From Pseudomonadota bacterium (GTDB lineage: Bacteria > Pseudomonadota > Alphaproteobacteria > Caulobacterales > Caulobacteraceae), in NCBI GenBank assembly GCA_023434265.1, contig JAEYTA010000108.1, forward strand, positions 1 through 23,404: a stretch of 23,404 nucleotides of DNA, in the 5' to 3' direction. Both the position numbers and the translations under genes were made by a program. Below the pieces are notes generated by a model, which was given only the letters and a program-made list of their open reading frames with translations, ran no database searches and was not told the origin of the DNA. Of the stretch, positions 7,947 through 14,817 are shown piece after piece. Within the stretch, counting starts at the first letter, position 1. Each line of letters opens with the position of its first letter.

Positions 7947-9311
7947 ATGGCCCAGGACCCCCTCATTACAATCCGCAACGTTCGAACGCTCGACGATCTG
8001 ATTTCGGTCGAGAACAACGTTCGAAGGCTGCGAGCGGAGACGCCTGAAATCCGCGCCGCCATCGAAGGCCGATTTGCCGATTTCGGGCGCGCGATGGTGG
8101 CGGAGAAGACGGGATTGGATCTGGAGGGGCTCAGCCCCGCCGAGGAGCGAATTCTCAACGCCATCGGGCGCTACGTCGCCCTGCAGAAGCGGGACGGCAA
8201 GGGCGCCGCGCGCACCTTTCAGCTAATCGCCAATCGAGGTCTCATCGACGCCGCCGAGGTCACCGTCGGGCGGTCGAGAGTCACGCAAGGGTTCGAGGTC
8301 CTTGACGAGGCCGACCTGCGCGACCTGTCCTTCGAGCAAATCATCGTCGATCATCCTGAGGAGTTCTCGGCGCGAGCACTCTGGTATGCCAAGCGAACGC
8401 TCGGTCTGCCGAACGACCTTGCCAAGCCGCCCGCTGACTTGGGGACAGTGACCCAGCAGAGGACCGAAAAGCTTATCGACTGGCTAGGGGAGCGAGCTCA
8501 AAGCCACGGAGGCCGCCTCAATGGCTACACGAACGCCGAACTTGGCGCAGCCCTCGGCTTCAGTGACTTGACGCGGCATGGCCGGCACCTCGGCAACATG
8601 CAGTCTAGGATCGACTTCGGTTGCTACATGGCCTGCGTTCCGCCGCTGGGACTGTGCGCCATCGAGCACTTTGCTAGGGGCTGGGCGACGGAGGGGCGTA
8701 GCTGGGTCTTCCCTGTCGCAACGATGAGGCAGAGCGCTCAGACCTTCGCCTGGACAGAGGACATCCTCGATCGGATCAGGCTGAATACGCGCACCCTGCC
8801 TGGCCAAGCCGCCATTCCTTGGCGCAAGGAACTGTTGGCGCACGAAGCCCGAGTTCGGACGTGGGCGGAATCTCTGGCCGCTTCCGAAGTGGTATGGGCG
8901 CAATCGCCAGCGGCAGGTTCGCCAGATGCGCTCCGGCTCATAGAGATCGAGAAGAAACTTCTCGACCGAAAGCCGGAGGTGCGTGAACGCGTTAGCCAGT
9001 CTATAGAACGGGGATCGATAGGAGCAAAGCTGAAGAGAGCCAACAGCTTCAAGTGCCAGCTATGTGAAGCTCTCGGACTGAATCCGATCGGCTTCCTGAA
9101 GACCAATGGTGAACCTTATGTCGAGGCTCACCACGCGACCCCGGTGTCCCAGCTGGAGATTGGCTCCCTCGCCTCCAGCAACATAATGATCCTCTGCGCC
9201 AACCACCACCGCGAAATGCACTACGGCGATGTCGAGATTTCGCGCGAAGACCAAGCTTTTTTGATCAAGCTTGGCGGGGCGGATCTCCGCATCAAACGCT
9301 TTTCGGCCTAG
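7947..9311 (+). CDS. HNH endonuclease with long unidentified N-terminal region
   Basis: The 454-residue protein ends in a clear HNH/zinc-ribbon nuclease domain: C370-x2-C373, the EAHH motif (H395, H396), N412, then C417-x2-H420 with H421. McrA-like restriction nucleases have this layout. The first 360 residues match no family I recognise. A middle stretch (about 195-275, including GYTNAELGAALGFSDLTRHG) has a helix-turn-helix feel and could contact DNA. The start codon lies six bases after the stop of the ATPase-TOPRIM gene, so the two form a pair at the end of the hsd operon. It is far larger than PtuB of Septu, which is mainly the HNH domain. A role as a second effector nuclease controlled by the ATPase is inferred. 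Confidence 0.8.
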   Translation: MAQDPLITIRNVRTLDDLISVENNVRRLRAETPEIRAAIEGRFADFGRAMVAEKTGLDLEGLSPAEERILNAIGRYVALQKRDGKGAARTFQLIANRGLIDAAEVTVGRSRVTQGFEVLDEADLRDLSFEQIIVDHPEEFSARALWYAKRTLGLPNDLAKPPADLGTVTQQRTEKLIDWLGERAQSHGGRLNGYTNAELGAALGFSDLTRHGRHLGNMQSRIDFGCYMACVPPLGLCAIEHFARGWATEGRSWVFPVATMRQSAQTFAWTEDILDRIRLNTRTLPGQAAIPWRKELLAHEARVRTWAESLAASEVVWAQSPAAGSPDALRLIEIEKKLLDRKPEVRERVSQSIERGSIGAKLKRANSFKCQLCEALGLNPIGFLKTNGEPYVEAHHATPVSQLEIGSLASSNIMILCANHHREMHYGDVEISREDQAFLIKLGGADLRIKRFSA

Positions 9312-9323
9312 GCGCACTGCGGG

Positions 9324-9342
9324 TGGGGAGAGATTCCCCGCT
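9324..9342 (+). terminator. Weak hairpin after the hsd-nuclease operon
   Basis: GTGGGGA (9324-9330) can pair with TCCCCGC (9336-9342) around a five-base loop, 13 bases after the HNH gene stop. There is no T-tract, so intrinsic termination is doubtful. It may simply protect the 3' end of the transcript. Confidence 0.3.
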
Positions 9343-9438
9343 CCGGCTGGATAGGCGCGAGCAGCGGTATGTCAGGTGCCGGCAGTCGTCTGCTGTCGAC
9401 TGAACGATCGAGGCCATCCTACGCGCAAGCTCTCCTGC

Positions 9439-9469
9439 TTGACGCACGTCACTTAAGGTCCTTATAAGG
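9439..9469 (+). promoter_or_regulatory. Sigma70-like promoter with overlapping palindromes
   Basis: TTGACG (9439-9444) and TTATAA (9462-9467) are separated by 17 bases. The -10 element lies inside the perfect palindrome CCTTATAAGG (9460-9469). This overlaps a second palindrome, TAAGGTCCTTA (9454-9464). A further TATAAT is at 9473-9478 but lacks a good -35. The palindromes cover the RNA polymerase contact region, which suggests repression by a dimeric regulator. The regulator is not identified. Confidence 0.55.
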
Positions 9470-9499
9470 AGTTATAATCGCTAAGAGGAGCTTTTGAGC

Positions 9500-10078
9500 A
9501 TGGCGATCATCGCACGAGCTGAGGCATTGGCCAGAGTTTTTGAGGAGAATGCACGCTCCTTTGGACCTCAGGTTTGGCTTGATCCAGTACATGGACTTGT
9601 CGCCGGGGTTTTCCCGTCCGCAGTGGTGACGTTCGACTTTGCCTCCGAGAAGGCTGTCGCGCTTTCCGGCGAGTTTGAAGAAACAGTAGCAAATCCGACG
9701 GCGCCGAAGCGTCACATTTCGCTCCTCCACGAGGCCAAACGGGTAGGGCAAGTCTATGAGATTGAGACCGTCGACGCCGTCTACCGCCTCGGTTCGGCTA
9801 CCCAGATGCTCATTCACGGCCTCGACTTGATCGAGGCGGCCCGGCCGGGGACGATGGAAAAGCTTACGGCTCGCAAGAAGCAGAGCAAGCGCCCGGTGGC
9901 GAAGACGCGGGCAGCGCTCTACGACGTCGCGCATCCCGAATCCCATTCCGCCCAGCTGAAGTCCGGATGGTACGTCGCCACCAACAACAAGGCATCAGAG
10001 GCGCGCGGGGTCCTGCGCCAAGCCGCGGAGCTTGCCGGGCTTGTCTGGGGCGAGGACTTCGCCGTTCGGCGAGTATGA
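9500..10078 (+). CDS. Unknown protein (192 aa)
   Basis: I do not recognise this family. The ATG at 9500 follows GAGGAG (9485-9490) at nine bases, which fits better than the TTG at 9494. The product is soluble, with no membrane segment. The N-terminal half (about 1-110) contains a mix of short strands and helices. A lysine/arginine-rich linker (TARKKQSKRPVAKTR, around residue 125) precedes a C-terminal helical part that ends in AELAGLVWGEDFAVRRV. The gene has its own promoter and stands alone between the defence operon and the paralog pair. A DNA- or RNA-binding role is possible from the basic linker but is unproven. Confidence 0.75.
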   Translation: MAIIARAEALARVFEENARSFGPQVWLDPVHGLVAGVFPSAVVTFDFASEKAVALSGEFEETVANPTAPKRHISLLHEAKRVGQVYEIETVDAVYRLGSATQMLIHGLDLIEAARPGTMEKLTARKKQSKRPVAKTRAALYDVAHPESHSAQLKSGWYVATNNKASEARGVLRQAAELAGLVWGEDFAVRRV

Positions 10079-10317
10079 CAGAGGGGCGCGCGGCGCTGGA
10101 GCGAGCCCAAACTGACCCCGCTTGAGTTGCGCCGCGTTCGGTATCTTATCTGAATACATGCATGTGCCGCGACCCCACCAACATCCGCGCGGCCTGCGCC
10201 TCCTGACGTCTGCAGCACGTGCGACTGGGCGCGGCTAAGGCCAAGCAGCTTAACGAGTTTCCGCCCGATCACTGGCCCTCCCACCAGCACCTCCCCCCCT
10301 CTGCTCGACCCCTTGCC

Positions 10318-10345
10318 CTCGCGACCATCGTCGCGGGGGTTTTTT
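10318..10345 (+). terminator. Intrinsic terminator directly upstream of first paralog
   Basis: CTCGCGAC (10318-10325) pairs with GTCGCGGG (10330-10337) around the loop CATC, followed by GG and six Ts (10340-10345). The hairpin lies only nine bases before the Shine-Dalgarno sequence of the next gene. It can end transcription from the orphan gene at 9500, or act as an attenuator for the gene at 10367. Confidence 0.7.
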
Positions 10346-10366
10346 CATGTCCTGAAAGGAACCCCC

Positions 10367-10756
10367 ATGCTGTCACTCACCGACCGCGACGCGGTCACCG
10401 CCGCCCTTACCGACCCCACCCTCGACCCGTCCTTGCGCGCCCTCATCGGCCTCCGCGTCTGGCAGGTGGACACCGACCGCCGTCGCCCCCTGGGCGAGAC
10501 CCTCCAGATCGTCGTGGTGCAGCCCGGCGATCCTCCCGAAGTCATCCACGAGGCCGTCGGCTACCCGATCTGCTGGGACCAAGCCGAACAGCCCGGCTGG
10601 GAGTGGATGAACGACCACGGCTCATGGTTCGAGCTCTGCTACGTCCTCACCGACGACTTCGGGATGCTGGTCTTTGTGCCGGACCATCCCGGCATCAACG
10701 ACACGCTGCGCTTCAACTGTCTCGGCGTCGCGGATCGTCCCCAGACGACCGCCTGA
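10367..10756 (+). CDS. Unknown protein, first of two tandem paralogs (129 aa)
   Basis: ATG at 10367 follows GAAAGGA (10354-10360) at six bases; earlier in-frame starts would begin inside the terminator. The protein starts MLSLTDRDAVTAALTD and shares with the next gene the blocks LDxxLRALIGLRxWQ, a VVVQxGDxP strand, and WxxDHGxWFE. It is small, acidic and soluble, with conserved Trp, Asp, His and Phe residues but no catalytic motif I can name. The family is unknown to me. The pair probably arose by local duplication, because the sequence before each gene (T-tract, CATG, purine-rich SD) is also shared. Confidence 0.8.
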   Translation: MLSLTDRDAVTAALTDPTLDPSLRALIGLRVWQVDTDRRRPLGETLQIVVVQPGDPPEVIHEAVGYPICWDQAEQPGWEWMNDHGSWFELCYVLTDDFGMLVFVPDHPGINDTLRFNCLGVADRPQTTA

Positions 10757-10782
10757 GGCAGACCTAGACCCATCCGACCCCG

Positions 10783-10814
10783 AGCTCTCCCGGCACCGCC
10801 GCGAGGGCTTTTTT
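10783..10814 (+). terminator. Intrinsic terminator directly upstream of second paralog
   Basis: AGCTCTC (10783-10789) pairs with GAGGGCT (10803-10809), and the inner CGGC (10791-10794) pairs with GCCG (10798-10801) around ACC. Six Ts end at 10814. The Shine-Dalgarno sequence of the next gene starts about nine bases later, the same arrangement as before the first paralog, although the stem sequence is different. Confidence 0.7.
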
Positions 10815-10836
10815 CATGCCCGAAGGGATCCCCATC

Positions 10837-11232
10837 ATGCTTTCGCTAACCGACCGCGCTTCTGTGGCGCGCGCACTTTCTGACACCGCACTCGATCTCG
10901 ACCTCCGCGCCCTCATCGGCCTCCGCGCTTGGCAGCTCCATGTCGAGCAAGGCCGCCCCATCGGAACGGGCTTCAGGCTTGTCGTTGTCCAGGGTGGAGA
11001 CACCCCGGACGTGGTCGACACCGCCCTCGGCTTTCCCATCACGGGCGATCTCGCCGGGAAGCCCACCTACGACTGGATCGAGGACCACGGCCTTTGGTTC
11101 GAGATTAGCTATGGGGCCCATGGCGAGGCGCTGACCCGCGTCTTCGTGGAGAATGGCCCCGGCACCGAACTGGGCGTCCACTCCCTGTGTCTCTCGCACT
11201 TCTGGCGAGACGGGGCGGGGAGCGACCGATGA
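10837..11232 (+). CDS. Unknown protein, second of two tandem paralogs (131 aa)
   Basis: The ATG at 10837 has AAGGGA (10823-10828) eight bases upstream and aligns with the start of its paralog; an earlier ATG at 10816 would begin right after the T-tract. The protein begins MLSLTDRASVARALSD and keeps the LRALIGLRAWQ, VVVQGGDTPDV and DHGLWFEISY blocks, while the C-terminus diverges. Function is unknown. Its stop overlaps the start of the membrane protein gene (ATGA at 11229-11232), so those two are probably translated together. Confidence 0.8.
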   Translation: MLSLTDRASVARALSDTALDLDLRALIGLRAWQLHVEQGRPIGTGFRLVVVQGGDTPDVVDTALGFPITGDLAGKPTYDWIEDHGLWFEISYGAHGEALTRVFVENGPGTELGVHSLCLSHFWRDGAGSDR

Positions 11233-11510
11233 GCAAGGTCGTCGGCCTCCTCGCTCTGTGTGTTGTCCTGGCGATCTTTAGGGCGGTGGTGCTGGCGCTG
11301 GCCGCAGCGCTGATGCTCGGACTCATTTACTCGTTCGTGAGGCGACCGAGGGACACGCTCTTGTTCTTGGCTACCTGCGCACTTTCATGTGTCGCCGTGG
11401 CCAAGCCACTCGCTTGCATCGTCGGCGTTACCGTTGTTGCCCTAGCGTTGGTGCTGGCGGGACGTCGGCGAATGCCCCCGATATCACCTCATCGACCCCG
11501 CATTCGGTAG
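11229..11510 (+). CDS. Small membrane protein (93 aa)
   Basis: The start ATG overlaps the stop of the second paralog by four bases. The protein is mostly hydrophobic. One or two membrane segments lie in LLALCVVLAIFRAVVLALA and the following stretch (residues 5-37), then a basic loop SFVRRPRD, then a second hydrophobic block (about 47-80, including VGVTVVALALVLAG) and a basic tail. It has no family I recognise. Coupling to a soluble partner suggests a soluble-membrane pair, but no toxin or holin signature is clear. Confidence 0.65.
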   Translation: MSKVVGLLALCVVLAIFRAVVLALAAALMLGLIYSFVRRPRDTLLFLATCALSCVAVAKPLACIVGVTVVALALVLAGRRRMPPISPHRPRIR

Positions 11511-11525
11511 CGGGACTGGCTACCC

Positions 11526-11558
11526 GGGGGCGACTCTCGATCATTCGAGAGCACCCCC
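11526..11558 (+). promoter_or_regulatory. Strong hairpin between membrane gene and RepA-like gene
   Basis: GGGGG (11526-11530) and CCCCC (11554-11558) enclose the perfect stem CTCTCGA/TCGAGAG (11534-11540 and 11545-11551) with the loop TCAT. There is no T-tract. It may end or protect the upstream transcript, or be a structured leader for the downstream gene. Confidence 0.5.
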
Positions 11559-11677
11559 ACTGCTCCCCCAAAGCTCAACACTAACACACGGACAAGGCAC
11601 GCTTTTCTAAGCGCGTCCAATCCCGTTCACTTAACCCTATTCACGCCCCGTGGAAGGGACACCGATGCGAGGAACGC

Positions 11678-12826
11678 ATGATCGATCCCCGACAACTAAT
11701 CCCACCCAACCTAACCCCGCCAGCAAAGGAGGAACGAGAGTACGAACCGCCGGCCTCGACCGAACCCCTCAGGCCCACTAGTCAATCATCTGATCCGCCA
11801 CGGATCACGCCAGAGCCTCTCGCTCATCCTCTTCTTCAGTTCAGCCTGCGAGGCCATGCAGACGAACTTGAGGCGGGCGCGGCGGACACGAAGCCTCTGC
11901 TCGGGGACTTCGTGTTCGATGGCCAAGCCACCATGATCTACGCCCCGCCAAATACGGGCAAGACGTTGATCCTCCTGCACCTGCTGCTTGGCGCAATCGA
12001 ACAAGGCCGCATCGATCCGAACCGCGTGTTCTACGTCAACGCCGATGACGGCAGCCGGGGTTTGGCGGTCAAAGTCCGGCTCCTGCAGGACGTGGGCGCA
12101 CACATGCTGGCCCCCGGCCGCAAGGCTTTGAAGATCGCGCACCTCGTGGAGATGATGCTTCTGGCCATCGAGGAGGGGTCGGCGCGAGGCACTCTGATCC
12201 TCATCGACACGCTGAAGAAGTTCACCGATCCGATGGACAAGAAGCAGAACAGCGCGTTCGCCCAAGTGTGTCGGCAGTACGTAATGGCTGGAGGCACCAT
12301 CATCGCGCTGGGGCACACGAGGAAGACCCCAAAGGCCGATGGCACGCCACAGTACCAAGGCACCACCGACATCCTGGAGGACTTCGACGCGGTCTACATC
12401 GCCCAGCTGCTCGAAGCCAAAGCCGGCGTGAGCGAAAGCGTGGTTCGGTTCAAAATGGAGAAGAGGCGGGCAGATGCCCCGGATGCCGTCGTCTACGCCT
12501 ATTCCGGCGAATCCGGCATCAGCTACGAAGCGAAGTTGGCATCGGTGCACCCTGTCGATCCATCTGAGCTGGACCACTACAGGACCGAAGACGAGGAAGC
12601 CGGTGGCTACCGCGTCGCGATGGCCATCTCAGAGCTCATCGATGATGGGTTCAGCGGCGGCAAGATGGCACTCGCGAAGGCCGCAGCCCGAGCGTGCAGC
12701 GTCTCTCAACGTTCGGCGCTTGCAGTGCTGGAGCGGTACACGGGGACGACCGTCGGAGAACACTACTGGACCTTCGACACGGGTCCTCGCGGTGTCCGGC
12801 AGTTCGTCCTGATTCCGAAGGCCTGA
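11678..12826 (+). CDS. RepA-like RecA-fold ATPase (AAA_25 type)
   Basis: The 382-residue protein has a proline-rich N-terminus (1-50), then a RecA-type ATPase core with Walker A APPNTGKT (89-96) and Walker B LILID (173-177). A conserved LGHTRKT follows around residue 215, and a C-terminal region from about 295 could form a winged helix. This layout is that of plasmid RSF1010 RepA-like hexameric helicases, which are common in integrative islands and satellites. The ATG at 11678 has GAGGA four bases before it. Next to the large inverted repeat at 12828-12934 it could unwind an origin during replication of the excised island. The replication role is inferred; no separate initiator or primase is present. 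Confidence 0.8.
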   Translation: MIDPRQLIPPNLTPPAKEEREYEPPASTEPLRPTSQSSDPPRITPEPLAHPLLQFSLRGHADELEAGAADTKPLLGDFVFDGQATMIYAPPNTGKTLILLHLLLGAIEQGRIDPNRVFYVNADDGSRGLAVKVRLLQDVGAHMLAPGRKALKIAHLVEMMLLAIEEGSARGTLILIDTLKKFTDPMDKKQNSAFAQVCRQYVMAGGTIIALGHTRKTPKADGTPQYQGTTDILEDFDAVYIAQLLEAKAGVSESVVRFKMEKRRADAPDAVVYAYSGESGISYEAKLASVHPVDPSELDHYRTEDEEAGGYRVAMAISELIDDGFSGGKMALAKAAARACSVSQRSALAVLERYTGTTVGEHYWTFDTGPRGVRQFVLIPKA

Positions 12827-12827
12827 T

Positions 12828-12934
12828 CCGGCAGCTTCGCAGTTTTTCAGTTTCGCAGCTTTTCAGCGTGTCCGACGCCTCGTGGGCCCGGCACCCGTCG
12901 GGAAACTGAAAAACTGAGAATCTGCGGCTGCCGG
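12828..12934. repeat. Composite inverted repeat with iteron-like direct repeats
   Basis: Three nested stems are present: CCGGCAGC (12828-12835) with GCTGCCGG (12927-12934); the 15-base CAGTTTTTCAGTTTC (12840-12854) with GAAACTGAAAAACTG (12902-12916); and CCGACG (12872-12877) with CGTCGG (12896-12901). In the left arm TTCGCAGTTTTTCAG (12836-12850) is repeated at 12852-12866 with one change, a 16-base period. It starts one base after the RepA-like gene stop. It could be a replication origin, an origin of transfer, or a large bidirectional terminator. Confidence 0.7.
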
Positions 12935-13149
12935 CGATCCTCCAGGAAGCCGCCAAATGCGGCCCGCCTGAGCCCGCTTGGGGTCTCCCAAGCTCCGACC
13001 ATCCCCGCCCCTAGCGCCTGGCCTCTCTGGCCCGAGCTGGGGGCACCGCGGGCCCGCCCCGCTCCCGACCACCCCCACCCCACCGACCGCCTCCCGGCGG
13101 CCCGACGGCGCTCGTGCGCCGATCACCCAGACATGCAAGGAGACTACCT
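12935..13149. other. Non-coding stretch before the integrase
   Basis: Together with the inverted repeat this makes a gap of 323 bases. The part from 12935 is C-rich on the plus strand, shows no credible reading frame on either strand and no further clear repeat. The only signal I see is AAGGAG (13137-13142), the ribosome binding site of the integrase. A promoter for the integrase should lie here but I cannot place it. Confidence 0.5.
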
Positions 13150-14295
13150 ATGCCTAAGGCTCATCTCACGCAGGCCTTCATCGACACACTCGAGTGCCCG
13201 CCGGGCAAGGCGAAGGTCGAAGTTTTTGACACCCTCATCCCGGGGTTCACGTTCGAGCGCCGGGCAAGTGGGCACGGGACGTACTACCTCCGACACTCGG
13301 TAGCCGGTCGGCAGCGCCAACTGAAAATCTGTTGTGAACGGGACGCCTCTTGCGCGCAGGTGCGGAAGAAAGCCCAACAGCTGCGGTCGGAGGTCGTACT
13401 CGGCGGCGACCCGAGTGCCAGAAAGGCCCAAGCCAAGGCGGTGCCCCTGTTCTCTGAGATCGCGGAACAGCACCTCGCATATGCGAAGTTGCACCTGAAA
13501 TCGTACGACGACGTCGAGTCTTGCTACCGTGTCCATATCTCTCCGAAATGGTCGAAGACGCGGGTCAACGAGATCACCCGGGGAGCGGTGGCGCAGTGGC
13601 TGGCTGACAAGCGAGTCGCCGGGCTCTCCGCAGCCAGCGTCGAGAAGCTGCGCATTCTGATGGGCCGCGCTTATTCTCTGGCATCACAGGAGGACATCCC
13701 GGGCTGCGAGCGGAATCCGACACGGTTGCCCCGCAAGCCGCTGAACAATGCCCGTCAGCGTTTCCTCACGAAGGAGGAGGTCTCGCGCTTGATGACTGCG
13801 GTGGCGGCCTCCCGGAATCCACAACTCCAGCACATCGTGGGCCTGCTTCTCCAAACCGGTGCGCGGATGCGGGAAATTCTGGACTCCAAGTGGGACGCTG
13901 TGGATCTGGAGCGCCGGCAACTCTTCATTCCCACGAGTAAGACTGGACGCTCGCGCTACGTCCCGCTGTCAACGCCTGCCCTGGAGATCATCGCCAAGTT
14001 GCCCCGCTTCAGCGGCTGTCCGTATCTCGTACCCAACCCGGCGACGCTGAAGCCTTTCACGACTCTCAAGACGGGCTGGGCCGAGGCCATCAAGGTGGCC
14101 AAACTCCCCAACCTGCGCATCCACGATCTGCGGCACTCTTGTGCGTCGTTTCTCGTTGCCGCTGGGGTTGACCTTTATGCGGTCGGCAAGGTGCTCGGCC
14201 ACGCGAACGTCGCATCGACCGCCCGTTACAGCCATCTATCTCAACAGGCCCTCTTGGACGCTGTTGAGCGAGGCGCTGCCAAACAGGCCGACTGA
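13150..14295 (+). CDS. int: Tyrosine integrase of the island
   Basis: This site-specific recombinase inserts and excises the island at tRNA-Thr. The ATG at 13150 has AAGGAG at seven bases and gives 381 residues. There is an arm-binding N-terminal domain (about 1-90, DUF4102-like), a SAM-like core-binding domain (about 100-185) and the catalytic domain (205-370). The catalytic residues are present: R239 in TGAR, K264, H325 and R328 in HDLRHS, H351 in LGH and the nucleophile Y360. It reads toward attR, ending 383 bases from it. No excisionase gene is recognisable nearby; one of the small unknown genes might fill that role. Confidence 0.95.
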   Translation: MPKAHLTQAFIDTLECPPGKAKVEVFDTLIPGFTFERRASGHGTYYLRHSVAGRQRQLKICCERDASCAQVRKKAQQLRSEVVLGGDPSARKAQAKAVPLFSEIAEQHLAYAKLHLKSYDDVESCYRVHISPKWSKTRVNEITRGAVAQWLADKRVAGLSAASVEKLRILMGRAYSLASQEDIPGCERNPTRLPRKPLNNARQRFLTKEEVSRLMTAVAASRNPQLQHIVGLLLQTGARMREILDSKWDAVDLERRQLFIPTSKTGRSRYVPLSTPALEIIAKLPRFSGCPYLVPNPATLKPFTTLKTGWAEAIKVAKLPNLRIHDLRHSCASFLVAAGVDLYAVGKVLGHANVASTARYSHLSQQALLDAVERGAAKQAD

Positions 14296-14307
14296 TCCAT
14301 CCTTGGT

Positions 14308-14357
14308 CCGCCCCGCGCGCTAGCTTCGGCCAGTGCGCGGGGTGGCCTCTTTTTTTT
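14308..14357 (+). terminator. Intrinsic terminator of the integrase gene
   Basis: CCGCCCCGCGC (14308-14318) pairs with GCGCGGGGTGG (14335-14345), followed by eight Ts (14350-14357). It begins 12 bases after the integrase stop and should prevent read-through into the core genome. Confidence 0.85.
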
Positions 14358-14678
14358 CGGGTTGCATCAATCACCCGTGCGACTTTCCTCTGCGCTCCGG
14401 CGTCGGATCGGCTCCGCCAGAGCGGCCATCAGCGCCCCTCGCGCCTCGGGCGGACCCACGGTTTTCGCCCCGTCGCTTGCAGGCTTCCAAGTAGGCGCCA
14501 GTCGGTATAGCCGGGGTGACCTCCGAGGTGCGCATTGGACGAAAGCGCCTTCCGCAGGAGGTGTTCTTGCGGCCCGATCTCCGCGGTTTGGGAAGTGGCT
14601 GGGAAGGGGCGGCCCGAGGGGGCTTGATTTGCGCTTGTTGGCAGAAATCTAACAGCTTTTCGCCGTGCTCGGAGTAAA
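14358..14678. other. Non-coding right end of the island
   Basis: About 320 bases separate the terminator from attR. Open frames here have no ribosome binding site, biased codon use or family resemblance. No copy of the GTGGGTACCCAGTGGG motif of the left end is visible, so if that motif is an arm site, it is present only on the left. Confidence 0.5.
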
Positions 14679-14726
14679 ATTCGTAATGAGGGGGTCGCGT
14701 GTTCGAGTCACGCAAGCGGCACCACC
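14679..14726 (+). repeat. attR: 48-bp direct repeat
   Basis: This is identical to 164-211. It carries the anticodon loop through the CCA end of tRNA-Thr but has no 5' tRNA half (TAAAA precedes the loop and cannot pair), so it is the partial copy left by integration. Core chromosome follows. Confidence 0.93.
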
Positions 14727-14817
14727 TTTCCTGCCCCCCGCCTTCCGGAACGGCCGCGGCGCTGGACGAGTCGCCTCGCGCGCCATAGGCAGGTTTCGGC
14801 AACTTGTGAGGGTGTCG

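Larger units (their letters stand above)
164..14726. mobile_element. tRNA-Thr-integrated genomic island (defence cargo)
   Basis: A 48-bp sequence made of the 3' half of tRNA-Thr is repeated perfectly at both ends (164-211 and 14679-14726), giving a unit of 14,515 bp. The right end carries a tyrosine integrase. Inside are a complete type I restriction-modification operon with two added nuclease genes, several unknown genes and a RepA-like ATPase. No conjugation, relaxase or phage structural genes are visible, so the element is an integrative island that may need a helper to transfer. Gene content and codon use differ from the flanking metK/nusA region, for example in the AT-rich stretches of hsdS. 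Confidence 0.9.

Noticed and set aside
6099..9311. Canonical Gabija or Septu
   Set aside because: There is no UvrD-like helicase for Gabija. The ATPase carries a TOPRIM-like region and the HNH protein is too large for Septu.
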